Source of the DNA: Theocolax elegans
Taxonomy: Eukaryota; Arthropoda; Insecta; Hymenoptera; Cerocephalidae
Length of the DNA: 64,000 nucleotides
Direction of reading: 5' to 3'
Assembly: GCA_026168455.1 (NCBI GenBank)
Contig: CM047425.1
Span: 88,849,580-88,913,579, forward strand
Of the stretch, positions 1-12,748 are shown one piece after another (within the stretch, counting starts at the first letter, position 1; every line of letters starts with the position of its first letter). The notes under the pieces are model-generated. The model saw nothing but the letters and a program-made list of their open reading frames with translations. It did not search any database and was not told the origin of the DNA. A program made the position numbers and the translations under genes.

Positions 1-612
1 GCACGGAAAGCGAAGGTTTATATAGTTGTGATAGCAAAATCACTTTTGTTGCGATTGATATTGTTTAGGTATTAAAAACATTTTGTTATAACACCCAAAA
101 CTATTTTTGTACGAAGAAATACATTTAATTGTATTAACAAATCTGACTTGCCGTATGCTTCTGTTATTATACTGAAATATTTTGTTATCTTATATATATA
201 TTTATTTTAGGTACGAGAAGCAAAGAATACATCAAAGTACCAGTTTTATAAATTTTTTTAGATTAAAATCGCATTCTTTACTTTTTTACATTTTCAATCA
301 AACTTATTGAAGTAAAATACTTTACCTATACTTTTATTTTATCTCATTTATATAATTTTATTTTCTCTTGTTTATATAAATAGCTCTTATATGTAATTTA
401 TTTTAGGTTGCAATAACAAAATGTTTAGGTCCAACACTTTAATTATAATTAATAAAATAGTGTTAATTGACTTGTTACCTCGGCCATAACTTTACCTTCG
501 GCATATTCATAAAAATGCTGTGGTTGGAACAATCGTTATAGTTAAGACTGTCACAACTATACTTTTCTTTCCGTGTATAAATGCAATCAATGGTGCATAA
601 TGACATAAAAAA

Positions 613-936
613 GAGGGCGAGGATTTAAATATGTAAGAATAAACAATCGGAGCCGACTCATTGACGCAGCACACTACCAGATACCTGCACGGGAGCTAGA
701 CATTAGCGATGGCGAATCTAGCTCGGTTTCGTCGCTACCAGCCCATCGATGCGTTTCCACACCCAACAGCGTGTGACGATCCTCGTCGCACTGCCTCTCA
801 GGAAACGTCACTCCGTCTCCAAAGCTGCAAACCCATTGTCAAACGTATCCAGAACCGAACACTCGCTCTCGAAGTTCGTGTACGAGAAAATCTTTTTTAT
901 TATACCTCTTTTTAATGGACTGGTTCAATGCAAATA
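613..936 (+). other. Possible last exon of a gene entering from the left
   Basis: A GC-richer island in AT-rich DNA. One plus frame is open from about 609 to a TGA at 775-777 and reads like protein around RLIDAAHYQIPARELDISDG, followed by a Ser-rich stretch ending TPNSV. After the TGA the same frame stays open to about 936. The other two plus frames are also open here (709-915 and 749-979), so the coding frame is uncertain. Possible acceptor AGs lie at 612-615 and 651-652 behind a weak pyrimidine tract at 563-573. I recognise no family. It could be a C-terminal exon or an untranslated exon. The first 15 bases, ending AAG before GTTTAT, could be the end of the preceding exon. Confidence 0.3.
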
Positions 937-999
937 TATTAATGAATTAACTTTTAACTCTGTAAACCTATTTCATTAAAGTTTCATCAAAAGTTTTTA

Positions 1000-3112
1000 A
1001 TCCAATATGTACAGTTTTCCATAGAAATTCTAAGCCAAAATTGAGTATATTAATTATAAAAAAAAAACTCAAATCACAGAAATCTGTTCTGTTTAACCCA
1101 AAATTCGTCTTTAAAATATAAAATTTAAAATCTAAATAATTTGCAAAATAGGATTTAAAACAATTTGGGAAGTCTGACAAAGCGATAAAATATAATTTAC
1201 ACTATTAATTTATAAATCTAAAATGTTCACGTAAATCGTTCAAAGCAAATACAATAAAAAATTTCTATTATTTACAAAAAAAAATAAAATTAATACCATT
1301 TTCAAAGTTTGACATTTCCTCCATCTACACTGCTTATGAATGTTTACGGAGCTATATATTTGTTGTATCATAAAACAAGAATTTTTAATTTAAATTATAA
1401 TCAGTCATAATTAAAATAATTGCATCTCTATTCCATGTAAAAAATATTTATACGTTAATATTTAATTTTTTTACAAAATACATTTTTAGTAATAAGCAAT
1501 TCGAATTGTATTAAAAAATTATGTTAAAAATATTTTTATATTTTGTAAAAAGATGTTGTAATATCACTTTGTATTACAAATTTATTTAAAGGTCACTGTT
1601 ATTATTAATAATACCTTAAAACAATTAGTTCAGTATATTATTTTCCATGTACAGCATTATATTTTAATTTAATTATCAAATTAAAAATTGTACATATATC
1701 AGAGAGATGTAATAAACAGAGCGTTTCTCGTGCACATAACTTCGTTAAAATCAGTGAACGACACTTATTGGATTGGCAATTTGTTAGCTTAGTAACTAGC
1801 TGCATAGCTAACCTTTTGCAAATTCATGGACATATTTCGCTGTGGCGTAACTGTACCAAACAGTAAAGTAAAAATTTATTTTCTATACATAATGTAACAC
1901 CTATATTTTCCCATAACAAAATAAAAATTCATTCAAAAAATAAACATGGTATAACATTGAATTTATAAAACTGTATATAATTTTTAAAATTTATATTTAC
2001 AAAAATATATTAAACAGTAGCATTCAAGGTTTAACAGAGTAAACTTGGTATAAATATTTTAGAAATTTAAAATGAGTGTAATGGTTTTTGGTAACATGTA
2101 ATACCTATTAAAAAAACAAATATTTATAAAATGATAAAATTCCGGAAAACATATTTATTATAATTTAGAAATAATGTACATCTTAGTTTGAACTTTTTAC
2201 TAGTTACATGTATTACTCGTCTAGTAATAAATAGAGAAGTACTTATACTTATTGAAAGCAGTACATGCAATTTGAAAAGTTATTGAAATATTTTATGTGT
2301 AATAATAAATGTATGTATTTGCATAAATGCAATATAATATGTCACAGCATATTTTCTCAATTATTTCCAATGTAATGAAGTGCTATAATCAATTAAAACT
2401 TAGGTATTGACTTTTAAAAAACTCGATTTTACATAGGCACTATCACATATTTTCTTGCTTTTTAAATATTCTATTAGTAAACAATATTACAAAATAATAT
2501 AAATCAGGTGGTTACACCCACATAAGTATGGATGAAAAAATATATTTACATAAACATTTGTAATTAACAAAAGAATAAGAATTAGGTGATTAGGTTACAG
2601 TTACGCCACTCTAGTAAATGTATACATAAAAACACATAGTTATCTAGGAACCAGATGCACAATACCTTTTAGATTGGTAACGATCGCGTAAAGATGTTTA
2701 AATTAGTCGAGGATGGCATAGAGTAGGTACATGTAATAATGTAAATGCCATGAGTGTTCGAAGTACAGAGATATCATAGGTCCATGCAATTGCATGATTC
2801 TCTAATTGTCTACAGGAATTTCTATTTCTTATTGTTTTAGTTTACCTACATGACAAAAGCACATGATTTTAGCTGTAGGTCTATAACATCTTGCAGAAAT
2901 ATATTAATGTATATATATATATTTTTCTTTTCATTACATTATACATATATGTGCATAGCTATACACTTGTACTTTACATTAAATATAAAATATGTTTATT
3001 GACAATTACGGTATGATTACCTCAGGGTTGAAATGAATACGATTATTTTAAGTAAATGTTTCTTATTCAATACTTCACAATTAAACATTTTAGTTTAATT
3101 CATATATTCTAC
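1000..3112. other. AT-rich stretch without a recognisable gene
   Basis: No convincing exon on either strand. It contains long A/T runs and scattered polyadenylation-like hexamers. If the island at 613-936 is a last exon, the first part would be its 3' UTR. Otherwise I see nothing here. Confidence 0.5.
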
Positions 3113-3115
3113 TTA

Positions 3116-3791
3116 CGAGGAGAGTGTCACATTTCCGGGTAGCAGGTCTTTACCAAACTCTAGGATATGTTTACTATTATAAAAATATAAAGAAAGCCAG
3201 AGTTTTAGACTCTAACGCTTTTTTACGACAGATATAACCACATAACGACATATTTCGCCAAAAAAGACTTTAACTTTGATCACTTATAACTCTAAAACAA
3301 ATAGAGACAAATACTCAAATATAAGTTTAGAACAAAACTGAGATCGAGTAGATTGGATTTAAACGGAAGAAGCTCAAATATCTTAATTTGGTCTAAAGTA
3401 ATGGAAAAAAGAAAAATTAAATGACAGTTAGGTCTAAAAAAATCAGTAAATTTTTTAATTCAAAATTGTCATTAAAATATCGTTTAATTCGTTTTTTTTT
3501 CGTAACTTTCAACCAAATTAAGATATTAGATCTTCTTTTTTTTAAATCTACTCGATCTCAGCTTTCTTCTGAATTTGAGATTGGAAGCATATACCTATAT
3601 TTATTTGTTTCAAAGTTATAAGCGATCAAAGTCGAGGATTCTTTCGATGAGATTTTTCGTTATTTGCTTGTATCTATCGTAAAAAAGAGCATTAAAGTCT
3701 AAAACTCTGACTTTATTTATATTTTAATAGTAGTAAATATGTCCTAGAGTTTGGTAAAGATCCGTTTCCCGGAGATGTGACACTCTCCTGG
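3116..3791. mobile_element. Palindromic PIF/Harbinger-type MITE, copy 1
   Basis: A 676-bp element flanked by the 3-bp duplication TTA (3113-3115 and 3792-3794). Ends are CGAGGAGAGTGTCAC on the left and, read inward from the right, CCAGGAGAGTGTCAC. The inverted repeat continues almost to the centre (for example GAGATCGAGTAGATTGG in the left half against CTACTCGATCTC in the right), so it is a full-length foldback without transposase. TWA target duplications are typical of PIF/Harbinger elements; that assignment is inferred from the duplication and structure. Two relatives lie at 22441-23253 and 36155-36834. The short ORFs inside it are not genes. Confidence 0.85.
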
Positions 3792-3794
3792 TTA

Positions 3795-5089
3795 GTATAA
3801 CATAGTTTTTTCTATATGAATGTCGTTTTTTCAAAATTTTTCAAATAATTAAAAAATTTTTGTTACGATTTACTAGAAACATTTACAATAATTAAAATTA
3901 AAATAAAATAAAAATGTACTTTGTACAACAGCATTCTTTTTTTTTTTAATTTTACCATAATTTAATTGTTTTTCACATAATATTAAATTAGCTTCATCGA
4001 ATTTTTGTGTAATATATCCGATAGGGTATGTATTAATAGTATCCAAAAAATATTTACTAATATGTAATAAACATTTTTTATGTACTTCCAGTTGACCAAA
4101 AGATGAACAATAATCTGTCGTTATTTTGTATTTGAATATTAGTACTTTTTTCATTTATATACTAATTATTCAATTTTAATTATTTCTATTCATTACAAAT
4201 GTTCTAATTATATTTATATATAATTTACATAAATTAAAAAAGTACAATACGCACATAATTCAATATAATCGAAATTTATCAGATAAGATAATATTTTGCC
4301 GTAATCTAGACTCGAATAATAAATAAATATTAATATACAAGTGGCAAGTTTAAATCAAATTTGTAAAAATCATATTTGTAGAAAACACAATATATTTCTA
4401 CTAATTTTAATAATAATATTTTTTAAATAAATTTAAATTCTAGAAACACATTAAAGTAATCGATATGAAAATGAATGAGTAGGCTTTTCAGTAAATAGGT
4501 TTAACAGCATCACTGTGTGACGTCCACTAAACGATTAATTATCAACCACAAGGGAATATCGAACAATCATATTTAAATTCTCATATAGTACATAATTTAA
4601 TATTATAACCTTATCAATATAATTCGAAAAATATTTTTACAAATGTAACAGTAAGCTTGTCTTGTTCATTAAAGGTAAACAGAAAATACAAATTAAAACA
4701 CGTCATTTATCTGAAGTTCTCATGGTCAGCAGGAACGCAATATTTAAATACATATGTGTGTATGAATATATACAAACACAAATCGACCTACTTTCCTATT
4801 ATAAAATAATCGTGAGAAAGGTAAAGTAAAAAGACAAACAATCAAACAAACAAATAAAAACTTGTATCGCTTAGCAGATCTAAACCTGCACATGGTTACT
4901 TCGATATCGCTCAAAAAAATATTATAAGCATAAGGATAATTATCATACGTGTTAGCATTTAAATAACATGCAGGCAAAGCAGAAACATTGACTAGAACAT
5001 GCACAGGCAACGTGTGTATAATATGCATACATACATATACATATACATATATATACATATACATACATATATATATAAAAACATGTGTG

Positions 5090-5128
<39 letters not shown>

Positions 5129-6177
5129 CGCGTGCGCGCGCGCGTGTGTGTACACCGACTCCCTTTTACTTAATGTCCTCACTCTGGAACTCGGCGTATC
5201 TCATCTTATAATATAGCTTGCAAACTCTCGGCTTTCGTAGATTAAAAGGCTTTATTTGCGTTCACCGCGTGCATGTACTTAGCTAAGTGCAAAGATGAGC
5301 GCGATCTAGTTATATTTCCACTGTTATGATTTTAACTGAGAGTTCTATTATTCCGTATGATTATTTGTTATTTTTTAAATTAACATATTATTTTACGGAT
5401 ATTGTTGATGTTTAGTTAATATTTAGTTTTTTAATGTTAAAGTTAATTGATAAAATGTTAATGTCAATATAAGGAAGGTAATTTTTAATTACGAATTTAT
5501 AAATCATTATTTATATTTTTACAAAAAAATTGTGTTTTTTCAAATAATAAAAAAATATATAGATTATTATTATTAAAGAATTGTAAACAATGTTTATTTT
5601 AGCATCGATTCTACATAAATTATGATTGCAAAATAACCTGTTATATACTAGTTGCTATATTTTACTTTGAGTTTAACATAAATTATTATAGTATACAAAC
5701 AGGATGTATTTAACAAAATAGAATGTTCAAATATTAAGTACATATTATTCCCTAATTAATATCGATTTATCTCTTAATTAAAGAATATTTTTCACCATTA
5801 TCAATTCACAATGTTAATAAATATAGATACAATTAAATTAAAGAAATAACGTAGAAAAATAGCATTTTTATTATATAAAAATACGAGTAACGATTAAATT
5901 ATTTATTGTATGTAAATTGTAAAACCCATTTATCAAAACCGCCTGTAACGCCAAAAATAAAGAAATACGACAATCCAAAAGCTTCAGAGTCTTTTTATTA
6001 AATTAACAAAGCTGACAAGATTAAATTATCAACCTTATCCCCCTGAGTTCCACAGTAAAGATTCCCCAATAATAAAACTAAAATATACATAATAAGTACA
6101 AATTAATAAATAATAAAATAGCGATTAAAATCCAAATAAAAGCGTATATATATTACGGCGAGGTTTGGAGCTAAAGC
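3795..6177. other. Intergenic / 3'-flanking stretch
   Basis: AT-rich. It contains the 3' UTR of the minus-strand palmitoyltransferase below 6178, with a minus-strand AATAAA signal at 5995-6000, and the microsatellites at 5024-5151. A minus-strand ATG ORF of 93 codons at 3873-4154 has A/T-ending codons throughout and no family resemblance, so I do not call it a gene. Confidence 0.5.
5024..5151. repeat. Compound microsatellite (TA/CATA then TG/CG)
   Basis: About 55 bp of ATACAT/TATA units is followed by an uninterrupted (TG)n tract that changes into alternating TG/CG near 5124-5151. Alternating purine-pyrimidine DNA of this kind can adopt Z-DNA. The small ORFs reading HTHTHT or VCVCVC here are artefacts of the repeat. 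Confidence 0.9.
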
Positions 6178-9100
6178 TCAGTAATAGTTTGCTGACCTGT
6201 TCTGAGTACTGCCCATCGAGTTGTACGTATTGGGGACTCCCTGGTGCTGCGAGCGTACCGGGAAGGCCACTCCGTTCCCGAGACTAGAACACACCGGTAG
6301 CAACCCCCCACAATTTTAAAACAATCATTTTTTTTCTCGACTTTCTTAGCTGGATTTATTACTTTTTTCTCAATCGCGGAATTAATTTTTTAATGTAAAT
6401 TCCAATTTGAAATGTGATTATGTACGCAAGCAGACATCACTGTATCTAACATAATGATTAAAAAGAGATTCGAGCTAGTGAAACATGATAAAGATTTAGG
6501 ATGATATTGAACGACATGTTAAAAATGAGATGTATTAGTTATTTACTTATGTGATGATTGAAATAATATTAAGTTGAATTATGCAAAGCATGTTTTTAGC
6601 TCGACTCTCTTCACTTGGAAAATGATGATTTAACGCATAATTTCGTAATAACTGATCTCTGGTATTTTATATATACACAAATTTTAATGTTTCACTATTA
6701 AGTATATAATAGTCCATGTACGCAAGACAATTAATAATTATGTAATTGTTTACAATATGATCAATTTCACAATTTATTAAAAATATAATTAAATGTTAAT
6801 TATATTTAAATGCGAACTTCTTGTACGTAAAAAGTATCATTTCCCAAGTAATAAGAGAAATTCATAACTACCTGTATAATTTTCACATCTTTAAAAGAAA
6901 AACGCGAACAAAAACTATAAAGAAATCTTTATAAATACAACACATTTATAAATACACTATTAACGGCATGTAGCTAAATGATAAAAATGCGTAACAACAA
7001 TGACAATATATAGTATAAATAAAAAATGAGATTTAAATTAAAAAACTTAAAACTATGGTGCAACACATTGTACGGTGCGAAAAAAAAAATCGTCTACTTG
7101 TGGCAATTGTTATCAAGCAACTTATTCAAATTACGTGCCGCGCTTAATTAAAAGAAAAGTGTAAAATGTTGGTGAAATTAAAAAAAATCATGTGTATGAA
7201 CGCGACGTCATTCAGCTATATCCATTGATTCGGTATTGTGCAGTTGGCTCAAAGTCGACAATGGCAATGTATACTATTATTATTGCAAGTCGATTGTCGT
7301 TTCCCCCGGTAAAGCCAGTCGAGAGATAAACCGTGAAGACGGGAAGGCGTCATATGCAAGAGCGGATTGAACTACTGACCCACTTTCGACGTTGTCTCTC
7401 ACTCTCGCGCGCCAGGATGAAAACGGAATTTTTTTTTCAACCGCGTACAAAGCATCGAATCCTGACGAGAAAAGGTTATCCATGTTTTTTTTTAAATTTC
7501 GCGTATTTATCTTATTTTTTGAGACTCGTGAGAAATTTAAATGTGATGGTTTTGAAATTTTATTCTTCATACATTAATCCTCATAGAAACGGAATAAATA
7601 TTTACTATGTAAAGAAAATTTTAATTAATTATTATCAGATTTCAGATGTTTCATTACCACATTTATAGTTCATAATTGAAAATTGAATAATGATATTATT
7701 TTAAACTGATATTACCGTAAAAATGTATTACTTTTAGTGAAAATTTAAAGAAATAATTTTATTAAAAAAAAAACAAATGCTAACCTTTTCTTATAAGCGA
7801 ATCAGTACCGAGTTATTTTAATTAGCCATTGATTAAAGGACCAAAGTCATATTCCTAAAAATATGCCTGATTAAAAAGGATCTTAATTATTATATAAATG
7901 CATTATAATGTGTAAACGTAAAATTAGTTAGGAATAGTTTGTTTTTAAATAGGAATGCATGTATTGAACATTATAAATTAAGATCCTTTCACCCTTAATA
8001 GCCTTAAGTTTGCCTTGATTTCGCAGCTAATACATTCTTATTCCATACTAACTTACCTAGTAAAAACGGGCAAAAACCACAGTCTAGAATTATCGCCAAA
8101 AACTTCTTGGAAATTATTGTACTTTCCAAGACTGAAACCATCCTTGTCCTTACCAGTTCGGAACATAGGAGGTCGAAATGCCTCTGTAATTATATGAAAT
8201 CATTAAAAGAAAAATTACATTAATAATAAATATTTATATTTTTTTATTTGACATTCAAATATATTTATTTATATATATAAATAAAAAAAGCAGTGAAACT
8301 TTTAAAATAGTTCTAACATTTATAATAGTTTAATGGTGGTAAAATGCTAATATATTTTACAATGAAGTAACTAATTTAAAACAAATGTTTGAAAGAATGT
8401 ATACAAATAACCAAGATTAGAAATTTCACTGTATGTAATCATACTTTAATTATGAGTGTTAAATTACTAAATTATTTACCTAGTGTAGATCTGTTGTGCA
8501 AAATGAGGTAGCAATGGTAGAAGAAAAGTGAGTTAAGACTGATGGCAAACATGAGTGCGACAAAAAACAAGAAGAGCAGGTGAAATTTACCCATTCCTTC
8601 TAGTTCACCCTGTAAAATACATTCTCAGATACACATAAACATTTCTCAAACTTATTCTCACTTTACATAATTATGGATAGGAAAGTGATTTTTAAAGTTG
8701 CTGATACATTAGGAACACTTACCTTCCAAAACATTATAAAATATTGCAATGATGTTGCAACAATAAAAACACAGTACAGAAGAGCATATGCCAAAAATAA
8801 CATGAAGAACTTGTAATTATGGAAGCCTACGCAATTATTCACCCAGGGACAATGGTGATCCATTTTCAAAACGCATGTACCGCAAACGCTGCAGTGATGA
8901 GCCCTATCTGGTTTCACCACTTGACATTGTTCACAAAAACGTATTTCTATAATAAATGTATTTATACATTAATTTTATATTTATATTTAAAATATATTTT
9001 AAATACTAGTAGCAGAAGATGATACTTAATGATTTTAATTGTTTATTACCTCCTTTAATTGTTCGATTTGTGACTGGTAAGTCTTGGGCAAATCTTTCTA

Positions 9101-10599
9101 AAATTTGCCTGTGAGCATCTTCATTCTCTGCTTGTAATAATTTTTCTATTTCAGAAACAGGAAGCTTGAACTAGAAAAAAATATAATTAATTATTGATTT
9201 ACAGAAAAAAGTCTAACATACTAAAATTAACAGATTTCTAAACTTTAAGAATACAATTCATCCTTATTTTTCTTGCTAATGTTTATACAATTATACACCA
9301 GTTTAATTTGTTTATAATATATCAAGTTAATGAGCAATAAATTTTCATCAAATGTTGAAGTTTTGTTTTATTTACCTTATCTGGAACTTTTACTAGTTGT
9401 GTTATTATAGTCTGCAAATAGGACCACAAAAATAGTACAAGTAAGATGTGGAAGAAGATCAAGTAGAAAACTGTTAAAAAAAATATTTTTCGAATACTTA
9501 ATAAGTATTAAATATAATTAATAAGATTAACAAGTTAAAATAAAATATGTAACTAACATACCTTTTTGAACGTTACTTTCTATTGTATCTGAAATAAAAA
9601 TCAATGAACATTTTAATAATAAATATTTTATTAATAGAAATAATGTAATAGGAAAATTACTTAAATATATATAACTTTTATTAAAATAAATTCTTCTGAA
9701 TTAACAATTATTGCTTTATAGTATTAATCATGAAATTATAATCTGTTTGAGTATTGTATTAATAGAAAATCTTATCATGTTAATGAATAAACTACAGAGA
9801 AAAATATTTTAGAAGAAATTTTCAATTAAATATTTTTGAGGTTAAATCCATGTATATTTATCACTGGATTAACATTTTATAAACTGCAGTTACACTTGAA
9901 GTAACCATATAAGTTTACACTTTAAATACATTCAATGACCGTTATAAAACTTTCATCTTCAATATGATGGTGAAAAACAAACACATAAAAGATGCTACAA
10001 CATCTTTAGTACTAAAAATAAATAAATTTTTGTTTGTTTGTGGTGCTTTCGTCAATGTTAAGAGTATCAAATCAATTTATAAATATCAGACTTCAAAATA
10101 CGAAAATTTTTTATAAAAATATGAATAAAAGTTCAAAAAATATAATTATTCTATATTAAAAGTACAATAAATTGTTACTTACACTGAGAACAGATATTTA
10201 TATTTTGAAATGTCTATTTATACTATATACATAAACGTTTTCCCATAAATAACAAGAATAAAAATGAAAGTACTGCAAATATATAAAAATGTATTGAAAG
10301 TCTAATGTTTAAATATAAATTTTATAAGTAATAACAAATAACAAAGTTTTGACACAACACTCTGTAGATAATGAAGTGCACTAAAAGTTAAAAGATAGTT
10401 GGAATTCCTGATGCATCCAGTAAATATATATTATTATTATAATAATAAAAGTAAATATTGACTCACAATAACATAAGGGCACGAGGTACGCATAGTAGGA
10501 CCAAAAGATGATCGAGAAGATAAAGATGACGGGTACCCATTTGAAGACCTTGACACACCACCAGCAACCGGAGCCGCTTTTACTATCCATCCTGATCAT
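6178..10599 (-). CDS. ZDHHC15: DHHC palmitoyltransferase (ZDHHC2/15/20 group)
   Basis: Protein S-acyltransferase that transfers palmitate to cysteines of membrane-associated proteins, as an integral membrane enzyme (secretory or endosomal membranes in this family). Eight coding exons in minus order: 10599-10467, 9588-9562, 9470-9376, 9170-9050, 8946-8723, 8609-8480, 8183-8057, 6283-6178. All junctions are GT/AG, phases match, and the total is 963 nt (320 aa plus stop). The N-terminus has the Cys-rich start, then WVPV and [12 protein letters not shown] (TM1), then TM2 (about 60-82). The cysteine-rich domain starts at RFCEQC (128-133) and reaches DHHC at 155-158, with Cys158 catalytic, followed by PWVNNC. 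TM3 and TM4 follow, then STLE (241-244) in the place of the family TTxE motif. ATG 10599-10597 is the first in frame after an in-frame TAG. The last intron is 1.77 kb. The family is certain; choice of paralogue (2, 15 or 20) is less so. Confidence 0.93.
6284..8056 (-). other. Last intron of the palmitoyltransferase gene
   Basis: It separates the FTSLGNG codons (Ser codon split) by 1.77 kb. A GC-richer patch at about 7205-7465 contains overlapping ORFs in several frames on both strands, but none has exon-like splice sites tied to a recognisable protein. It may be regulatory. Nothing else is evident. Confidence 0.5.
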
Positions 10600-11170
10600 A
10601 CTATCATAGGTGACGGATTTGGGCGAGGTCGACTATTCGATGGCAATGTAGAGTTGGTTTCAGTGAGCCTGGTTGATGGTGCACCAGGCCACGGACACTT
10701 CCATTTCCGCAGGTTCGGCCAGGGTGACGGTGACGGTGACGGGGCGCCGCTGTTGAGAAGTGGAGCGCCCACTGAAAACGCAAGAGCCACCACCGCAGTG
10801 TATATAGGTATGCTCTACGAGTCCTCGACAATATACTGCAGAGTGCAGCCTCCGCTTTCTCGGTTTTCCACGGCGGCGTTGCTTTTCTTTTTTTGGAAAG
10901 GAGCTGTCCGTAGAAGCACGCGCGCACTAGCTACCCAGTACCTCACATTGTCCTCCCCGTATTACACTACTCGGGACTACAGACTATACTATAAGGTATA
11001 TACGACGTTGCCACATGCACGCCCGATTAGACTGCGGAGTGCGGCGGGCTCGCTCGTTCGTCTCGTCTGTTTGTGCTTGCGCGGCAGCGGGCAGACACGA
11101 TTGAGTGACTCACTCGCACTCGCACGCAATACCATCCTCGTTGTCAGTTTGTCTGTTTGTCACTTGTCTT
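10600..11170 (-). promoter_or_regulatory. GC-rich 5' UTR and promoter region of the palmitoyltransferase
   Basis: Immediately upstream of the start codon, base composition shifts sharply to GC- and CpG-rich for about 570 bp. It includes a short GACGGT tandem repeat (10722-10742) and CACTCGCACTCGCAC-like clusters near 11110. ORFs in this block on both strands (up to 172 codons) are open because of composition and match no family. It ends at the AT-rich 3' flank of the isomerase gene. Promoter function is inferred from position and composition; no transcription start can be fixed. Confidence 0.5.
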
Positions 11171-11644
11171 GACTCTTGTCAGAAGCATGAGGATTTTCAA
11201 TGTGAATTTTGGAACGGAAATCGTCTAAGCAGCTTGTGGTTCAAACAGAAATAACCTTTGAGATTGCAAATGTTTTCCCTGCAATTTTCTTTATGTAACT
11301 ATATTACTCCACACATTTCTTACAAATTTCTCCATTTTAATAAATATCTCATCATTTTACTTTAATATATTAATTTTATTAGATATTAAAAATAAGTTTA
11401 ATTAAATTCATTTAATTAAATTAACTAATTTATTTTTTATTTCTGTTTACAAATTTTGAATGCTAAATCAAGTCTAAGTATCAAATCAAATTATAGAATA
11501 TAATATTTATATACATATGTGTGTTTGTGTGTGTTTATTAAAATATATATACATAACATTTTATTATTTTACAAGTTACATTGTACTTATTTACAAATAT
11601 GTATGTATGTAAAATACATCATGTGTAATAAAAATATTAACGTT
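11171..11644. other. Spacer holding the isomerase 3' UTR
   Basis: AT-rich spacer between the palmitoyltransferase promoter and the isomerase stop codon. A minus-strand AATAAA signal at 11534-11539 is a plausible polyadenylation site about 105 nt past the stop. No other feature is seen. Confidence 0.5.
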
Positions 11645-12736
11645 TTATAAAGTATAGCCAAATTGACTTATCCATTTGAGTCCTTCAACAGTACTTGTTT
11701 GTGGTTTATATTCCAACCCAACATAATCGTTGTATCCATGTTTTTCAAGTAATGAAAATACATATCTATAATCAATTTCTCCAATAGTATCTGGCTCGCT
11801 TCTATCAGGGACTTGTGCTATTTGTACGTGGCCTGAAATCAACAATAAAAAATCAAATGCAATAGAATAATTTAAAAAAAATAATATTTTTAATAATACC
11901 AATATATGGAAGACATTTCTCAATTGTATTTGTAATCTTTCCAGTAGAAAGTTGTAAGTGAAATATGTCTAAAAGGAGTTTTAAATTTGGACTGTTGATT
12001 TTTTTTATGACTTGTAAGGCTGAAAATCAAATACAGACAAAAATTACTACTTATAAATATCTTTTGTAATAAAATAACAAATTAAAAGCTTTATAAATAC
12101 CTTTATCAAAATCATTCATGTAATATTGAGGTACTGTAATACTGTTTATAGGTTCAATCAAACCTATAATGTTTTCAGAAGCAAATCTGTCTGCGGCATA
12201 TTTCAAATTTTGTTCGTAAATAGCATCGTCGTCAGCTGTTGGATTTTCCACTTTTCCAGCCATAATGTGAATTCTGCATTGCATAAGTTGTATAAAATTA
12301 TTTTTTGATGTATATTATATTTTTTTAATACACTGGTATCACTTACTTTTTACATTCTAGAGCTTTTGCATATTCTATAGTAAGTTCAATACTATTTTTA
12401 AATTCTTTCTCTTTTCCTAGAATTGCAGCAAAACCAAGTTCCCCTTTTGATGTGTCTCCTAAAAATTTTTTTAATTTTATTTTATTCTCTTTATTTTATC
12501 TCGTTTATTCATATATAGTATCATATTTAACAAACTATACCTGTAAAAACATTTATAAGAGCTTGCTGTATATTAGCATTTTTCTTAGCTTCTACAACCT
12601 GTTGTACTGTGAATCCTAGAGGAAATCCACTTTCTACTGCCTTAAAACCAACATCTTTGGCTAATCGATACCTATTGATAATTGTTGGTTCTTCTTGAAA
12701 CATGAAGGATAAATTGCTTGCAAATTTGAGAGGCAT
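11645..12736 (-). CDS. HYI: Putative hydroxypyruvate isomerase
   Basis: Enzyme of the AP-endonuclease-2-type TIM-barrel superfamily, expected to interconvert hydroxypyruvate and tartronate semialdehyde; probably cytosolic, as no targeting peptide is visible. Five coding exons in minus order: 12736-12541, 12458-12347, 12273-12101, 12019-11900, 11832-11645. All have GT/AG junctions and matching phases; total 789 nt (262 aa plus stop), the usual family length. Family segments in order: MPLKFASNLSFMF, ESGFPLG, IHIMAGK (104-110), GLIEPINS with Glu143, LLLDIFHLQ (Asp178), GHVQIAQVP (from 201), and GLEYKP with Glu241. The two Glu match the paired catalytic Glu of bacterial Hyi. The start ATG lies 12 nt inside an exon with acceptor CAG at 12749-12751, so a 5' UTR intron exists and the first exon lies further upstream. 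The insect substrate is not established by sequence. Confidence 0.92.
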
Positions 12737-12748
12737 CTTCAATCGCTT

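Noticed and set aside
3873..4154. 93-codon minus ORF
   Set aside because: Codon use is indistinguishable from the AT-rich background and the C-terminus is poly-Lys plus Phe/Tyr; no support beyond length.
10604..11172. Long ORFs on both strands (107 and 172 codons) upstream of the palmitoyltransferase
   Set aside because: GC-rich promoter/5' UTR composition keeps all frames open; no family resemblance and no splice structure.
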